Shown piece by piece: positions 30,365-39,188 of a DNA stretch of 64,000 nucleotides (positions within the stretch are counted from its first letter, which is position 1; the number at the start of each line of letters is the position of its first letter). This DNA comes from Clostridia bacterium (lineage in GTDB: Bacteria; Bacillota; Clostridia; UMGS1810): positions 62,001 through 126,000 of the forward strand of contig JAFVUE010000008.1 in NCBI GenBank assembly GCA_017502845.1, read 5' to 3'. The position numbers were made by a program, and so were the translations under genes. Under the pieces are notes generated by a model. That model did not search any database. It saw only the letters and a program-made list of their open reading frames with translations, and was not told where the DNA came from.

Positions 30365-31655
30365 TCTTGTTGCCTCCTTTCACAGGACAGTAAACTTTGG
30401 GATTTCTGATATTGAGACCAACAGTCTGCTTCAAAAGGAACTTTGTAACGAAGATTGCTGTGAACATACTTACGATTGTACCGATGAAAAGTGTGATTGC
30501 AAATCCCTGAATTGTTCCTGTGCCGAAGTAGTAAAGAACGCCGGCCGCAATAAGTGTTGTGATATTGGAGTCGATAATCGCTGTGAAAGCACGTTTGAAA
30601 CCTGCTTCAACAGATGCTCGGATTGTCTTACCAACACCCAGTTCTTCTTTAATTCTCTCGAAGATAATAACGTTAGCATCTACCGCAGTACCAATGGTAA
30701 TGATAATACCTGCGATACCGGGGAGTGTAAGATTTGCTCTGGTGAATGTGAGAACAAGTGCCACAATTGCAATATAACCAACAAGGGAAACATCTGCAAC
30801 GAAACCGCACAAACGGTATCTGAATATCATAAAGATCATTACGAGGAGTAAACCGATACCACCTGCCATCAAGCTCTTGTTAAGTGCATCAGCACCAAGC
30901 TGAGCGCTGACTGTCTGTTTATTCACCTGTTTAAGACCAAAGGGAAGCTGACCTGACTGAATCTGTGCAGCAAGTTCTTTTGCTTCTTCAGCAGTAAAAT
31001 CACCTGTTATAACACATGTTGTATCATTGATTGTCTGTGCTACTCTTGGAGCAGATATCACAGTATCATCAAGGCAGATAGCAATGAAATTTCCGCCATC
31101 AAGTCTCTGGGAAATACGTGCTGTTGCATCAGCAAATTTGGTCTGTCCGGATGATGTGAGTTCGAGCTGTACGTAATGGCCCTGGTTACCTGCATTATCA
31201 ATAGGACCATACACGGCTTTTGCACTTTTAACATCTGTAACACCTTCGAGAACAGTCTCACCCTCAGCATCAACGAATGTGAGTTTCGCTGTGGCACCGA
31301 GAAGTGCTATTGCCTTCTCAGGATCATTAACTTCGGGAATTTCTATACGTACACGTCTGTCGCCCTGTTTAACAACAGGTGCTTCTGTGTAACCCATTGT
31401 TGTGAGACGGCTTGTCATAACCGCTACAACAGCGTCCATATCTTCAGCAGTTACTTCTCCTTCGGTGTCTGCTTCAAACACTATAACGGAGCCACCTGCA
31501 AGGTCAAGACCTTTTCTGATACCCTTATCGGGCGAGGGATCGAGTGCTTTCGGTATAGAGAACTTACCGATAGTAAGTCCGAATGCAGCAATGTACGCGA
31601 GAAAAGCGATAATAATTACTGCAAGCGAAAGCTTTGCAATACTTTTTGCTTTCAT
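30357..31655 (-). CDS. secD: Protein translocase subunit SecD
   Basis: The partner of SecF, 432 residues. After one N-terminal helix come GIRKGLDLAGGSVIVFEAD, the conserved SecD motif, the P1 domain, and five membrane helices with TVDANVIIFERIKEEL, equivalent to the SecF motif. It is shorter than the E. coli protein and separate from SecF, unlike the Bacillus fusion. A clear promoter is at 31694-31722 and AGGAGG lies before the ATG. The yajC gene that often accompanies secDF is absent here, and tgt lies 30 kb away. Confidence 0.95.
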   Translation of the reverse strand: MKAKSIAKLSLAVIIIAFLAYIAAFGLTIGKFSIPKALDPSPDKGIRKGLDLAGGSVIVFEADTEGEVTAEDMDAVVAVMTSRLTTMGYTEAPVVKQGDRRVRIEIPEVNDPEKAIALLGATAKLTFVDAEGETVLEGVTDVKSAKAVYGPIDNAGNQGHYVQLELTSSGQTKFADATARISQRLDGGNFIAICLDDTVISAPRVAQTINDTTCVITGDFTAEEAKELAAQIQSGQLPFGLKQVNKQTVSAQLGADALNKSLMAGGIGLLLVMIFMIFRYRLCGFVADVSLVGYIAIVALVLTFTRANLTLPGIAGIIITIGTAVDANVIIFERIKEELGVGKTIRASVEAGFKRAFTAIIDSNITTLIAAGVLYYFGTGTIQGFAITLFIGTIVSMFTAIFVTKFLLKQTVGLNIRNPKVYCPVKGGNKNV

Positions 31656-31693
31656 TTGTAATCCTCCTAAATGATTAAAATTCCAATATTATA

Positions 31694-31722
31694 ATTATAG
31701 CGCTTTTGCCATAAAAAGTCAA
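31694..31722 (-). promoter_or_regulatory. Sigma-A promoter of secD-secF
   Basis: On the minus strand TTGACT (31717-31722), a 17-base spacer and a perfect TATAAT (31694-31699), about 39 bases before the secD start. It separates secDF from the polysaccharide genes just upstream. Confidence 0.8.
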
Positions 31723-31731
31723 GGGGAAGAG

Positions 31732-32721
31732 TTAATCTTCTATCTTATAGTATTCCTTATACCACTTTGCAAATCTTGAAAGCCCTTCCTCAATAGTGGT
31801 TGAGGGTTTGAAATCAAAATCTCTCATCAGTTCGCTTACATCAGCATATGTCTGGTAAACATCTCCTGCCTGCATGGGGAGGTATTCTTTCTCTGCAACC
31901 TTGCCGATACACTTCTCAAGTGTTTCTATGAAATACATAAGTTTTTCAGGTTTGTTATTACCGATATTATATACCTTATGTTTATCTCCGTTCTTATCGG
32001 GTTTCGGAGGACATTCAAGCATATTGAATATTCCCTGAACTATATCGTCCACATATGTAAAATCTCTGTACATATCGCCATTGTTGAAAACCTTGATGGT
32101 TTCGCCTTTCATTATCTTATTGGTGAAACCAAAATATGCCATATCAGGTCTTCCGTAAGGACCGTACACTGTGAAGAATCGAAGTCCCGTTGCAGGGATT
32201 CCGTAAAGGTGGCTGTATGTAAACGCCATAAGCTCGTTGCTCTTTTTTGTTGCGGCATACAAGCTTATGGGGGAGTCAACATTATCGTCTGTGGAGAACG
32301 GCGTTTTCTCCTGATTGCCGTATACTGATGAACTTGATGCATAAAGCAGATGCTTAACAGGATTATGGCGACACGCCTCAAGGATATTGAAAAAGCCAAC
32401 GATATTGGAATCAATATACGCCTGTGGATTATCAATAGAATAGCGGACACCCGCCTGTGCGGCAAGGTTTACAACTATATCAAAGCCGTTCTCTTCAAAA
32501 AGAGTATTCACAGCGTGTTTATCTGCAAGGTCGCCCTTTACAAACGAGTACTTGTCATAACCTTTGAGTATGGAAAGTCGATCGTACTTTAATTGCGGAT
32601 CATAATAATCGTTGATATTATCATAACCTACGATCTCATAACCCTCTTCTAAAAGTCGCTTTGAAAGGTGGAAGCCGATAAATCCGGCACCGCCCGTAAC
32701 GAGAATTTTTGCTTTTTTCAT
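31732..32721 (-). CDS. UDP-glucuronate 4-epimerase-like NAD-dependent epimerase
   Basis: A short-chain sugar-nucleotide epimerase of 329 residues. The NAD motif GGAGFIGFHLS is at 10-20 and the catalytic Y155-x3-K159 in YAATKKSNE. The segments YASSSSVYG, GLRFFTVYGPYGRPDMAYF and LPMQAGDVYQTYADVSEL are the pattern I associate with UDP-glucuronate 4-epimerases (UDP-GlcA to UDP-GalA), rather than GalE. The neighbouring ugd would supply UDP-GlcA. It is the last gene of the minus-strand polysaccharide operon. Related UDP-GlcNAc-type epimerases are a less likely alternative. Confidence 0.88.
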   Translation of the reverse strand: MKKAKILVTGGAGFIGFHLSKRLLEEGYEIVGYDNINDYYDPQLKYDRLSILKGYDKYSFVKGDLADKHAVNTLFEENGFDIVVNLAAQAGVRYSIDNPQAYIDSNIVGFFNILEACRHNPVKHLLYASSSSVYGNQEKTPFSTDDNVDSPISLYAATKKSNELMAFTYSHLYGIPATGLRFFTVYGPYGRPDMAYFGFTNKIMKGETIKVFNNGDMYRDFTYVDDIVQGIFNMLECPPKPDKNGDKHKVYNIGNNKPEKLMYFIETLEKCIGKVAEKEYLPMQAGDVYQTYADVSELMRDFDFKPSTTIEEGLSRFAKWYKEYYKIED

Positions 32722-32730
32722 ATCGTCGCC

Positions 32731-33915
32731 TCAATCTCTAAAATATAAATCCCTTGTGTAAACTTTATCTGCAACATCTTCCAGATCAGAATTGAATCTG
32801 TTTGCAACAATCACATCACACATATTCTTAAATTTATCCAAATCTTTTATTACCTGTGAATTAAAGAATGTTTCTTCCTTCATCGCAGGTTCATAAACAA
32901 CTACATTTATTCCCTTTGCCTTAAGTCGTTTCATAATGCCCTGAACAGATGACTGCCTGAAATTATCAGAATCTGATTTCATTGTAAGGCGATATATTCC
33001 AACATTTTCAGGATTCATTTCAATAATACTGTCTGCTATAAAATCTTTTCTGGTTCTGTTGGCATCAACAATTGCAGACATTATATTTTGCGGAACATCT
33101 TTGTAATTGGCAAGTAACTGCTTTGTATCTTTAGGCAAACAGTATCCGCCGTATCCAAAAGACGGATTATTATAATGCGAACCAATTCTCGGATCAAGAC
33201 ATACTCCCTCAATTATCTGTTTCGCATCAAGGTTTCGCACCTGAGCGTAAGTATCCAATTCGTTAAAAAACGAAACACGCATAGCAAGATATGTATTTGC
33301 AAAGAGTTTTATTGCTTCTGCTTCAGTAAGATTTGTGAAAACCGCAGGAACGTCTTTCTTAATCGCACCTGCCATAAGCAGGTTTGCAAACTCTGTTGCT
33401 TTATCTTTCAATTTTTCGTTGCAGTCAGGATAGCCCACAACAATTCTTGAGGGATACAAATTATCATAAAGTGCCTTTCCCTCACGCAGAAATTCAGGCG
33501 AAAAGAGTATGTTATCAACGTTGTATTTTTTCCTGATGCCCTCCGTATATCCTACGGGCACAGTGGATTTTATAACTATTATTGCGTCTTTGTTGACACG
33601 AAGAACATCATCTATTACTTTTTCTACAGAACTTGTATCAAAATAATTAAGTTTAGGATCATAATTGGTGGGAGTTGAGATTATTACAAAATCTGCAACT
33701 TTGTATGCACTTTGACCATCAGTCGTTGCAACAAGATCAAGTGGCTTTTCTGCAAGATACTCCTCTATCTCCGCATCTTTTATGGGAGATATCCGATTAT
33801 TTATCATTTCCACCTTTTCAGGAAGAATGTCCACTGCATAAACCTTGTTGTGCTGAGCAAGAAGAACTGCATTGGATAAACCAACATAACCTGTACCGGC
33901 GATAGCTATATTCAT
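32731..33915 (-). CDS. ugd: UDP-glucose 6-dehydrogenase
   Basis: Ugd oxidises UDP-glucose twice to UDP-glucuronate using NAD. The 394 residues show the N-terminal NAD motif [15 protein letters not shown], the conserved [21 protein letters not shown]-type segment in the middle, and the catalytic cysteine C259 in [14 protein letters not shown]. The C-terminal half binds the sugar nucleotide. The split into short active-site segments resembles the ~390-residue group often found in capsule clusters. It lies 10 bases before the epimerase gene and makes that enzyme's substrate. Confidence 0.94.
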   Translation of the reverse strand: MNIAIAGTGYVGLSNAVLLAQHNKVYAVDILPEKVEMINNRISPIKDAEIEEYLAEKPLDLVATTDGQSAYKVADFVIISTPTNYDPKLNYFDTSSVEKVIDDVLRVNKDAIIVIKSTVPVGYTEGIRKKYNVDNILFSPEFLREGKALYDNLYPSRIVVGYPDCNEKLKDKATEFANLLMAGAIKKDVPAVFTNLTEAEAIKLFANTYLAMRVSFFNELDTYAQVRNLDAKQIIEGVCLDPRIGSHYNNPSFGYGGYCLPKDTKQLLANYKDVPQNIMSAIVDANRTRKDFIADSIIEMNPENVGIYRLTMKSDSDNFRQSSVQGIMKRLKAKGINVVVYEPAMKEETFFNSQVIKDLDKFKNMCDVIVANRFNSDLEDVADKVYTRDLYFRD

Positions 33916-33930
33916 ACTTTTTAACCTCTT

Positions 33931-34674
33931 TTATCTTATAATACCTTTATAATTTTTCTGCACCGACTTATAACTTGCAAGGTTACCTATATCGTATCTG
34001 CTGCCGGGCATCTCCATGGCATAAACTTTGCTGTTTACAGAAAGCCATGCCGCAAAACTTCCCGGCGCATCCTTGCCGCAACCGCTGTCAAGTGCTTCAC
34101 CAACACGTTTGGCATCCTCTGCCGTATAAATATAAAACGGAGGCGCCAACCAGTTTGATTTGGGATTTTCGGGTTTTTCTTCCATAGATATTACTTTATC
34201 CGAATCATCTGTGCAGATAACGCCTGATGATTTACATCTCTCTGTATCCGGTTCAAAGTAACGCATTATACAGGATGCGCCTTTTTCTTTGAAGTATTGC
34301 ACAAATTTACACAAAGAGAAATCCAGTACATTATCTCCTGCTATAACCATAAGGTCTCCCTCTATGCCGAGATTGTCCACTGCAAACTTAATATCCGCAA
34401 CTGCACCGAGACGTGTTTCATTACTCTCTGTTCCGTCATCAAGCACCACAATCTCTGCAGGATAATCGGATCTGTTTGCCCATTCTTTGAAATTATCCGC
34501 AAACTTGTGGTTAGACACAATTACGAATCTGTCTATATCTCCGCCCGTTACAAGGTCGCTGATAAGGTGGTCTATTATGGTTTTATCACAAACAGGAAGA
34601 AGTGGCTTTGGCGTATTTTCTGTAAGAGGGTAAAGTCGTGTGGCGTACCCTGCGGCCAATATAATACAATCCAT
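33931..34674 (-). CDS. Sugar-1-phosphate nucleotidyltransferase
   Basis: A 247-residue nucleotidyltransferase of the glucose-1-phosphate thymidylyl/uridylyltransferase fold. The N-terminal signature is IILAAGYATRLYPLTENTPK with LLPVCDKTIIDHL; VIAGDNVLDFSL holds the metal-binding Asp. The sugar and the base cannot be read from sequence. It sits 13 bases after the GHMP-kinase gene, so kinase and pyrophosphorylase may act in series, free sugar to sugar-1-phosphate to UDP-sugar. AGGAGATATTTT lies before the ATG. Confidence 0.85.
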   Translation of the reverse strand: MDCIILAAGYATRLYPLTENTPKPLLPVCDKTIIDHLISDLVTGGDIDRFVIVSNHKFADNFKEWANRSDYPAEIVVLDDGTESNETRLGAVADIKFAVDNLGIEGDLMVIAGDNVLDFSLCKFVQYFKEKGASCIMRYFEPDTERCKSSGVICTDDSDKVISMEEKPENPKSNWLAPPFYIYTAEDAKRVGEALDSGCGKDAPGSFAAWLSVNSKVYAMEMPGSRYDIGNLASYKSVQKNYKGIIR

Positions 34675-34687
34675 AAAATATCTCCTC

Positions 34688-35857
34688 TTATTTCACAGTA
34701 CATCCGTCTGCTGATTTACAAAAATGAACTGCAAACTTTCCTTTGTATTGGGGGAACATTTTAAGATACTTTGCAGTAACTTCTCTCTCTATTATCTCTT
34801 TGAAAGAGGGATCAATGAGAGCCATACAGAATCCCTTGAAACCCGCACCGCTGAATCTGCCACCGTAGATACCGTCGGTCTCATACATTATCTCGCAGAT
34901 TGCTTTGAGTTCTTCGGAACCGGTTTCGTAGTTGTTTATACTGCTCATACCGCTTTCGGTAGATATTGCGCCAAACGCCTCGATATCTCCTGCGCGCCAC
35001 GCTTCAACACCGCGTTTTACTCTGTCCATCTCGCCGTAATAGTGTGTGGCACGTTTGCGCCAATTTTCGGGGAGACGGTCTTTATACTGTTCAAACACTT
35101 CAAAAGGAACATCGCGTAAATATGTATCTTTGAATTTATTATAATCCATACCCGCATGAGCTTTAATTGCATAAGCCGCCGCTTTCAGTTCGTCAACTCT
35201 CATATTGAATGCGGACGAACCAAGACTCCTTTCAAGCCCCGAGAAGAATATTGCGACTTCGAAATCTTTCATCTTAATATTTTTGGGGATAAGTTCTATA
35301 CTGTCATCTAAAGTATCAAGGAAGAGAAGATGGTCTTTCTTACTGTATACTTCGCAGGACTGATCAAGTTTACCTACACTTACGCCAACATAATCTTTCT
35401 CGGCACTTAAGGCAACCTCTATAAGTTCCCTCTGGGAAAGTTCTATATCGTTTGCTGTACAGAGCGCTTTAAGGTATGCAAGTATCACAGCAGCAGAGGA
35501 TGAAAGTCCGCCAACGGGAAGACTTCCGCAGATAAGAGCGTATATGCCACGATTGAGTTCACGTTTCTCTCCCAGAGCCATTGTAGCGCCACGGAGATAA
35601 TCCGCCCAGTCATATACCTTATTGGGCACTTTGCTCACATGGAACTGAATTTTACCTGGAAAATTCATGCTCTGTAATTCCACTACACCGTTATCTGTAG
35701 GAGAAAATATAACCTCTATTCCTTTATCGATGGCAAAACCCGTAACCATACCGAACTGATGGTCCACATGAGCACCTACGGGGCACACTCTGTAAGGACA
35801 GAACGACGTGCGGACGTCCGTTACATCGGGATACAGTTTAACAAATTCGTTGATCAT
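34688..35857 (-). CDS. GHMP sugar kinase resembling galacturonokinase
   Basis: A sugar-1-kinase of the galactokinase family, 389 residues from the ATG at 35857 (GGAAAGGAAAAACGT upstream; the ORF extends to 35902 without a better ribosome site). Motif 1 is CPYRVCPVGAHVDHQFG, where galactokinases normally read GEHIDY. Motif 2 is PVGGLSSSAA (114-123) and motif 3 is GGRFSGAGFKGFC. As I remember it, plant galacturonokinase has SPYRICPLGAHIDHQGG and the same RAxHYxxExxRV, SGxSSIxNYExG and RFSGAGF segments. That points to galacturonate, or a similar uronic acid, as substrate rather than galactose. Neighbours (ugd, UDP-GlcA epimerase, nucleotidyltransferase) agree. Substrate is inference. Confidence 0.78.
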   Translation of the reverse strand: MINEFVKLYPDVTDVRTSFCPYRVCPVGAHVDHQFGMVTGFAIDKGIEVIFSPTDNGVVELQSMNFPGKIQFHVSKVPNKVYDWADYLRGATMALGEKRELNRGIYALICGSLPVGGLSSSAAVILAYLKALCTANDIELSQRELIEVALSAEKDYVGVSVGKLDQSCEVYSKKDHLLFLDTLDDSIELIPKNIKMKDFEVAIFFSGLERSLGSSAFNMRVDELKAAAYAIKAHAGMDYNKFKDTYLRDVPFEVFEQYKDRLPENWRKRATHYYGEMDRVKRGVEAWRAGDIEAFGAISTESGMSSINNYETGSEELKAICEIMYETDGIYGGRFSGAGFKGFCMALIDPSFKEIIEREVTAKYLKMFPQYKGKFAVHFCKSADGCTVK

Positions 35858-35933
35858 ACGTTTTTCCTTTCCTATCGCATCTTGCATAGTTGGCTTCATC
35901 AAAATGTAACAGGTTTTGGATATTCTCTTTCGA

Positions 35934-37121
35934 TTAATCTATCATTCCAAGATTTTTCATAAGTTCTAATCTTTTAAGTGCCTTCTCACTTGAAAGCCGG
36001 TCTTCTGCCCTGTTTCTCGTGCGGTGGAACGCAATATTGAAAAATCTATGCACCCATGCAAAGGGAACAAGCAGGATAAATTTTGCATATCCATATCCGC
36101 CCTTGAGCAATTCATGTCTTGGGGGGAAAAGTTTATAAAATATATTTTTTTCTCTCTTTAACGCCAATTTTACGGAGTTCTTCATACGGGAACCTACACC
36201 GCGACGTTTGCAGTACAGCGAGTGAAAATTCTTTCTGTCATCGGCAAAGGCACCGAATGTCCCTCCGTTTTCCGTATCAGTAAGGAAACTTTCAACCAGT
36301 TCCTCATCCGTAACAGGATAATCAAAACCAAAATACTTGCCGCCAACCGATTTGATTATATCCAGAAGTTTTCCGTAACGGAGTTCTTCCATAAGTTTAT
36401 AATACTTCTCTGTATCAAACTTATCTTTATTTTTATCAATATAAAGAAGTAAGTCGAGAATCTGTCTTATACCGCAACCGCCGTTTACAAGGTGCTTGAT
36501 ATAGTGTGCCGTGAGATAAAGAATCTCGTCGTCGGGATTCATCACATTATATTCATGGCCGTCAATGGTAGTCTTTACATAACTGTCAGTGTACTTGACC
36601 TTATTGTCAAAAACCATCTCTTCCGCTGTTTTTGAATACATACGTACATGAACTTCCAGCAAACCGCCAACAGGATGAACCGCCCTTACGTGGTGGTTAT
36701 TCTTTGTTCTCTCCTCTACCCTGTAGCCGTTTTCTTTAAGTATCCGTATCGCTTTATCCTCGTCATCAGGATTGATGTATATATCAGCATCTCCCGAAAT
36801 ACGACATTCCGGAAGAGCATAAAGTCCCGCAATTGCAGCACCTTTCATAATGCAATACCGAACACCATTTTCTTCAAGTTTTCTTATAGTGGAAAGAGTA
36901 AATTCCTTGCGGGAAATAGAATTTGCCATAGTAAATATAAATTCGCTTCTCCACGGATTTACGTTAACGGTGGATTCCGCCGCTTTATATACTATTGGCC
37001 ACACCCCCTGAAGTATGGCAACTTCGCGAATCTTCGTCATATCCATACCGGTGGCGTCTATCTCATATCCACGTGCACCTGCACCAAGAAGATACAGCAT
37101 ATTTTCAAATGCTTCTGTCAT
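35934..37121 (-). CDS. NTP_transf_5-type nucleotidyltransferase-like protein
   Basis: A 395-residue protein with the fold signature of the uncharacterised nucleotidyltransferase family (NTP_transf_5): GVRYCIMKGAAIAGLYALPE, then RISGDADIYINPDDEDKAI with the paired aspartates, and later LLEVHVRMYSK. The C-terminal half is helical with LTAHYIKHLVNGGCGIRQIL. The C-terminal 100 residues are basic with a hydrophobic patch. Members are frequent in capsule and exopolysaccharide clusters, but no reaction is known to me. It lies in the middle of the operon, 11 bases from the CapA gene. Confidence 0.8.
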   Translation of the reverse strand: MTEAFENMLYLLGAGARGYEIDATGMDMTKIREVAILQGVWPIVYKAAESTVNVNPWRSEFIFTMANSISRKEFTLSTIRKLEENGVRYCIMKGAAIAGLYALPECRISGDADIYINPDDEDKAIRILKENGYRVEERTKNNHHVRAVHPVGGLLEVHVRMYSKTAEEMVFDNKVKYTDSYVKTTIDGHEYNVMNPDDEILYLTAHYIKHLVNGGCGIRQILDLLLYIDKNKDKFDTEKYYKLMEELRYGKLLDIIKSVGGKYFGFDYPVTDEELVESFLTDTENGGTFGAFADDRKNFHSLYCKRRGVGSRMKNSVKLALKREKNIFYKLFPPRHELLKGGYGYAKFILLVPFAWVHRFFNIAFHRTRNRAEDRLSSEKALKRLELMKNLGMID

Positions 37122-37131
37122 GGCATACTCC

Positions 37132-38235
37132 TTAATTATCCTCTAACGATTTTGAAAAAAGTTCGTTATGTGCCTCGCAATCAAGATAATTCTTAATAGC
37201 AAGTTCTCTCTTTTTCGGAATGTTGTACTTCAATTTGTATCCCGAAAGTTTATTGAGTACCCTGTAAAATATATTTGTTCCGCATACAGTCATAAGATAA
37301 TTCTTCTTCATGCGGGATGCGAATTTCCTATATTCGCCCTCTACAAATGAAGCATCCTTTATCTCACTTGTACGCTTTTCAAACTGTTTAAGTATTTCTT
37401 CCCCATCCTCTGCCACACGGACTTTGAATCCATCCTTTCGCAAGGGAATGTATTTAATTTCATTATTATCAGTATCAACCTCTATAAGCAGGGATGTCTG
37501 CCAGAATTCACTTTTGCTATGATCAAAGAGAAAGTTTCCCTGACCGTAAACAACGGTGGCATCTCCCACTTTCTCCTCACAGCCGATGCAGTGGCTGTGC
37601 TGACAAACTACAAGGTCAGCACCTTTTTCGCAGAGTTTTCTGCATATTTTCTGCAGGTTCGGAGACGGGTATCTGTAATGCTCCTTACCGCCGTGATAGA
37701 GAACAATTACATAATCACATTCTGATTTAAGGTTTGCTATATGGTCGGGACTTTCCAATGCGTCAAATGGATTTGCCCCTGCCTTGTTTTCAGTTGCAAT
37801 GGAAAATTCGTGTTCTGCACAGGCATAGATGCCAATCTTTCTGTCCCCGTCGTTTATTATATAGGGTTTTCGTGCTTCGGAAAGGTTTGCTCCTGCACCA
37901 AGATATGCTATACCGTTATCCTCCAAAAGTTTTACGGTAGAGACAAGCCCCTGCTCTCCCTGGTCCATAATATGATTGTTTGCCATGGTAAGCAGGTCAG
38001 CACCAACAGATTTATATCCTGCAACAGTATCAGTCGGTGCTATAAGATTCGGGCCGCATTTTGCTATAGGAGAAAAGGTGTCTGTAAGGGGAACTTCCAG
38101 ATTGAATATACGGAGATCTCCACCGTCGAGTATGCTTTTCAATTCCTTGCCCAGCAAAGTGTCGGTATCTCCCGATTTGAAATATTCAAAATTGCTCTCT
38201 GTGGGCACCAAATCCGCACCGATCAAAATACGCAT
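37132..38235 (-). CDS. CapA-family (PGA_cap) metallophosphoesterase-like protein
   Basis: A 367-residue protein of the CapA/PgsA family, with a calcineurin-like metallophosphoesterase fold. Visible motifs are GADLVPT at the start, NLEVPLTD, TMANNHIMDQGEQGL, VVLYHGGKEHYRYPS and VVCQHSHCIGCEE. CapA is best known from poly-gamma-glutamate capsule export, but the family is also scattered in polysaccharide clusters with no PGA synthase, as here. There is no signal peptide, so this copy is probably cytoplasmic. No capB or capC is present. Confidence 0.85.
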   Translation of the reverse strand: MRILIGADLVPTESNFEYFKSGDTDTLLGKELKSILDGGDLRIFNLEVPLTDTFSPIAKCGPNLIAPTDTVAGYKSVGADLLTMANNHIMDQGEQGLVSTVKLLEDNGIAYLGAGANLSEARKPYIINDGDRKIGIYACAEHEFSIATENKAGANPFDALESPDHIANLKSECDYVIVLYHGGKEHYRYPSPNLQKICRKLCEKGADLVVCQHSHCIGCEEKVGDATVVYGQGNFLFDHSKSEFWQTSLLIEVDTDNNEIKYIPLRKDGFKVRVAEDGEEILKQFEKRTSEIKDASFVEGEYRKFASRMKKNYLMTVCGTNIFYRVLNKLSGYKLKYNIPKKRELAIKNYLDCEAHNELFSKSLEDN

Positions 38236-38264
38236 AGCAATCTTCCTTTACCGTTAATATCAAA

Positions 38265-39188
38265 TTATGATTTTTTCTCAGGCAATGTAATCCAGCTTCC
38301 CATTATATCGTCCCAGTTTTCCGGCTCAAATGCCTGAAATCCCGAACTGGGGAAAAATGTTATCTCACCAAAATATATCTTTCCGTCAACTTCGTAAAAA
38401 TCTATCCTTGAAAAAGGTATCCCCTCTGCAAATATCCGGGCAAATTCTATCATCTTCTCATAGTTGACAGGTTTTGAAATCTCAATATTTCTGACATCAA
38501 ACTTCGGTCTGCTCAAGGCAACCCTTTCCCAATTTGTATCGAATACAGTCAGGTACGCTCCGCTGTCGCTGAATCTGTCAGAAAATACAAAGCAATGTTT
38601 TACCTCACCGTTATAACACATAAATTTATAATCTTTCAGGTCCCCGCTTGAACATTCCATATACTTCTCGCAGACAATTCTGGGCTTGATATTTTTATAG
38701 GGCCATTCTCTGCCTTTATAAAAATAATTCTCTTTAAGTCCTTCATTTAACTCTTTGCAAACCTTCGCAATATCAAGTTTTGATTTATCCTTGCAGATGC
38801 ACATTCCCTTGCCGCTGTTGTGATTGCATTTAAGGACGAACTTATCAGGAAGTTTATCAAAATCTATGTCCTCCGCCCTATCCCACACGCCGAGCAACGG
38901 AATAAGATACTCTTCGCCTATCTTATCCGCTACGTATTTGCGGACTTCATACTTATCCACCATAACGGTATGCTCATCCCTGCGGTCATAGAGTTTTAAC
39001 CACTGTAGTTTCTCATTATATGTACGGGGATTCTCTATATTGGGTTTCTTACCAAGATGCAGACGATACATTATGTTAATGTAGCATTTATCTGAAAAAA
39101 ACCGGCTTACAAAAGGTTTATCTATAACCATCCTCAAGAGCAATCCGGGGTTCTTCACTGCCTTCAAAACCTTCTTCATCATCTTCAT
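38265..39188 (-). CDS. TupA-like ATP-grasp protein
   Basis: A 307-residue protein of the ATP-grasp TupA family. The typical order is MYRLHLGKKPNIENPRTYNE, KLQWLKLYDRR, DKYEVRKYVADKIG, KFVLKCNHNSGKGMCICKD and IDFYEVDGKIYFGEITFFPS. The last holds the metal-binding Glu. TupA-like proteins lie in teichuronopeptide and capsule clusters, where they may ligate amino acids to glucuronate-containing polymers; that role is known only for a few. The start is not certain (ATG at 39188, or in-frame ATGs at 39182/39179). The first 71 bases overlap the end of the upstream Wzy-type gene in another frame. Confidence 0.82.
   Translation of the reverse strand: MKMMKKVLKAVKNPGLLLRMVIDKPFVSRFFSDKCYINIMYRLHLGKKPNIENPRTYNEKLQWLKLYDRRDEHTVMVDKYEVRKYVADKIGEEYLIPLLGVWDRAEDIDFDKLPDKFVLKCNHNSGKGMCICKDKSKLDIAKVCKELNEGLKENYFYKGREWPYKNIKPRIVCEKYMECSSGDLKDYKFMCYNGEVKHCFVFSDRFSDSGAYLTVFDTNWERVALSRPKFDVRNIEISKPVNYEKMIEFARIFAEGIPFSRIDFYEVDGKIYFGEITFFPSSGFQAFEPENWDDIMGSWITLPEKKS

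Noticed and set aside
30282-31661. Cys-rich plus-strand ORFs opposite secD and secF
   Set aside because: Antisense shadows; the Cys richness comes from reading conserved SecD/SecF codons backwards.
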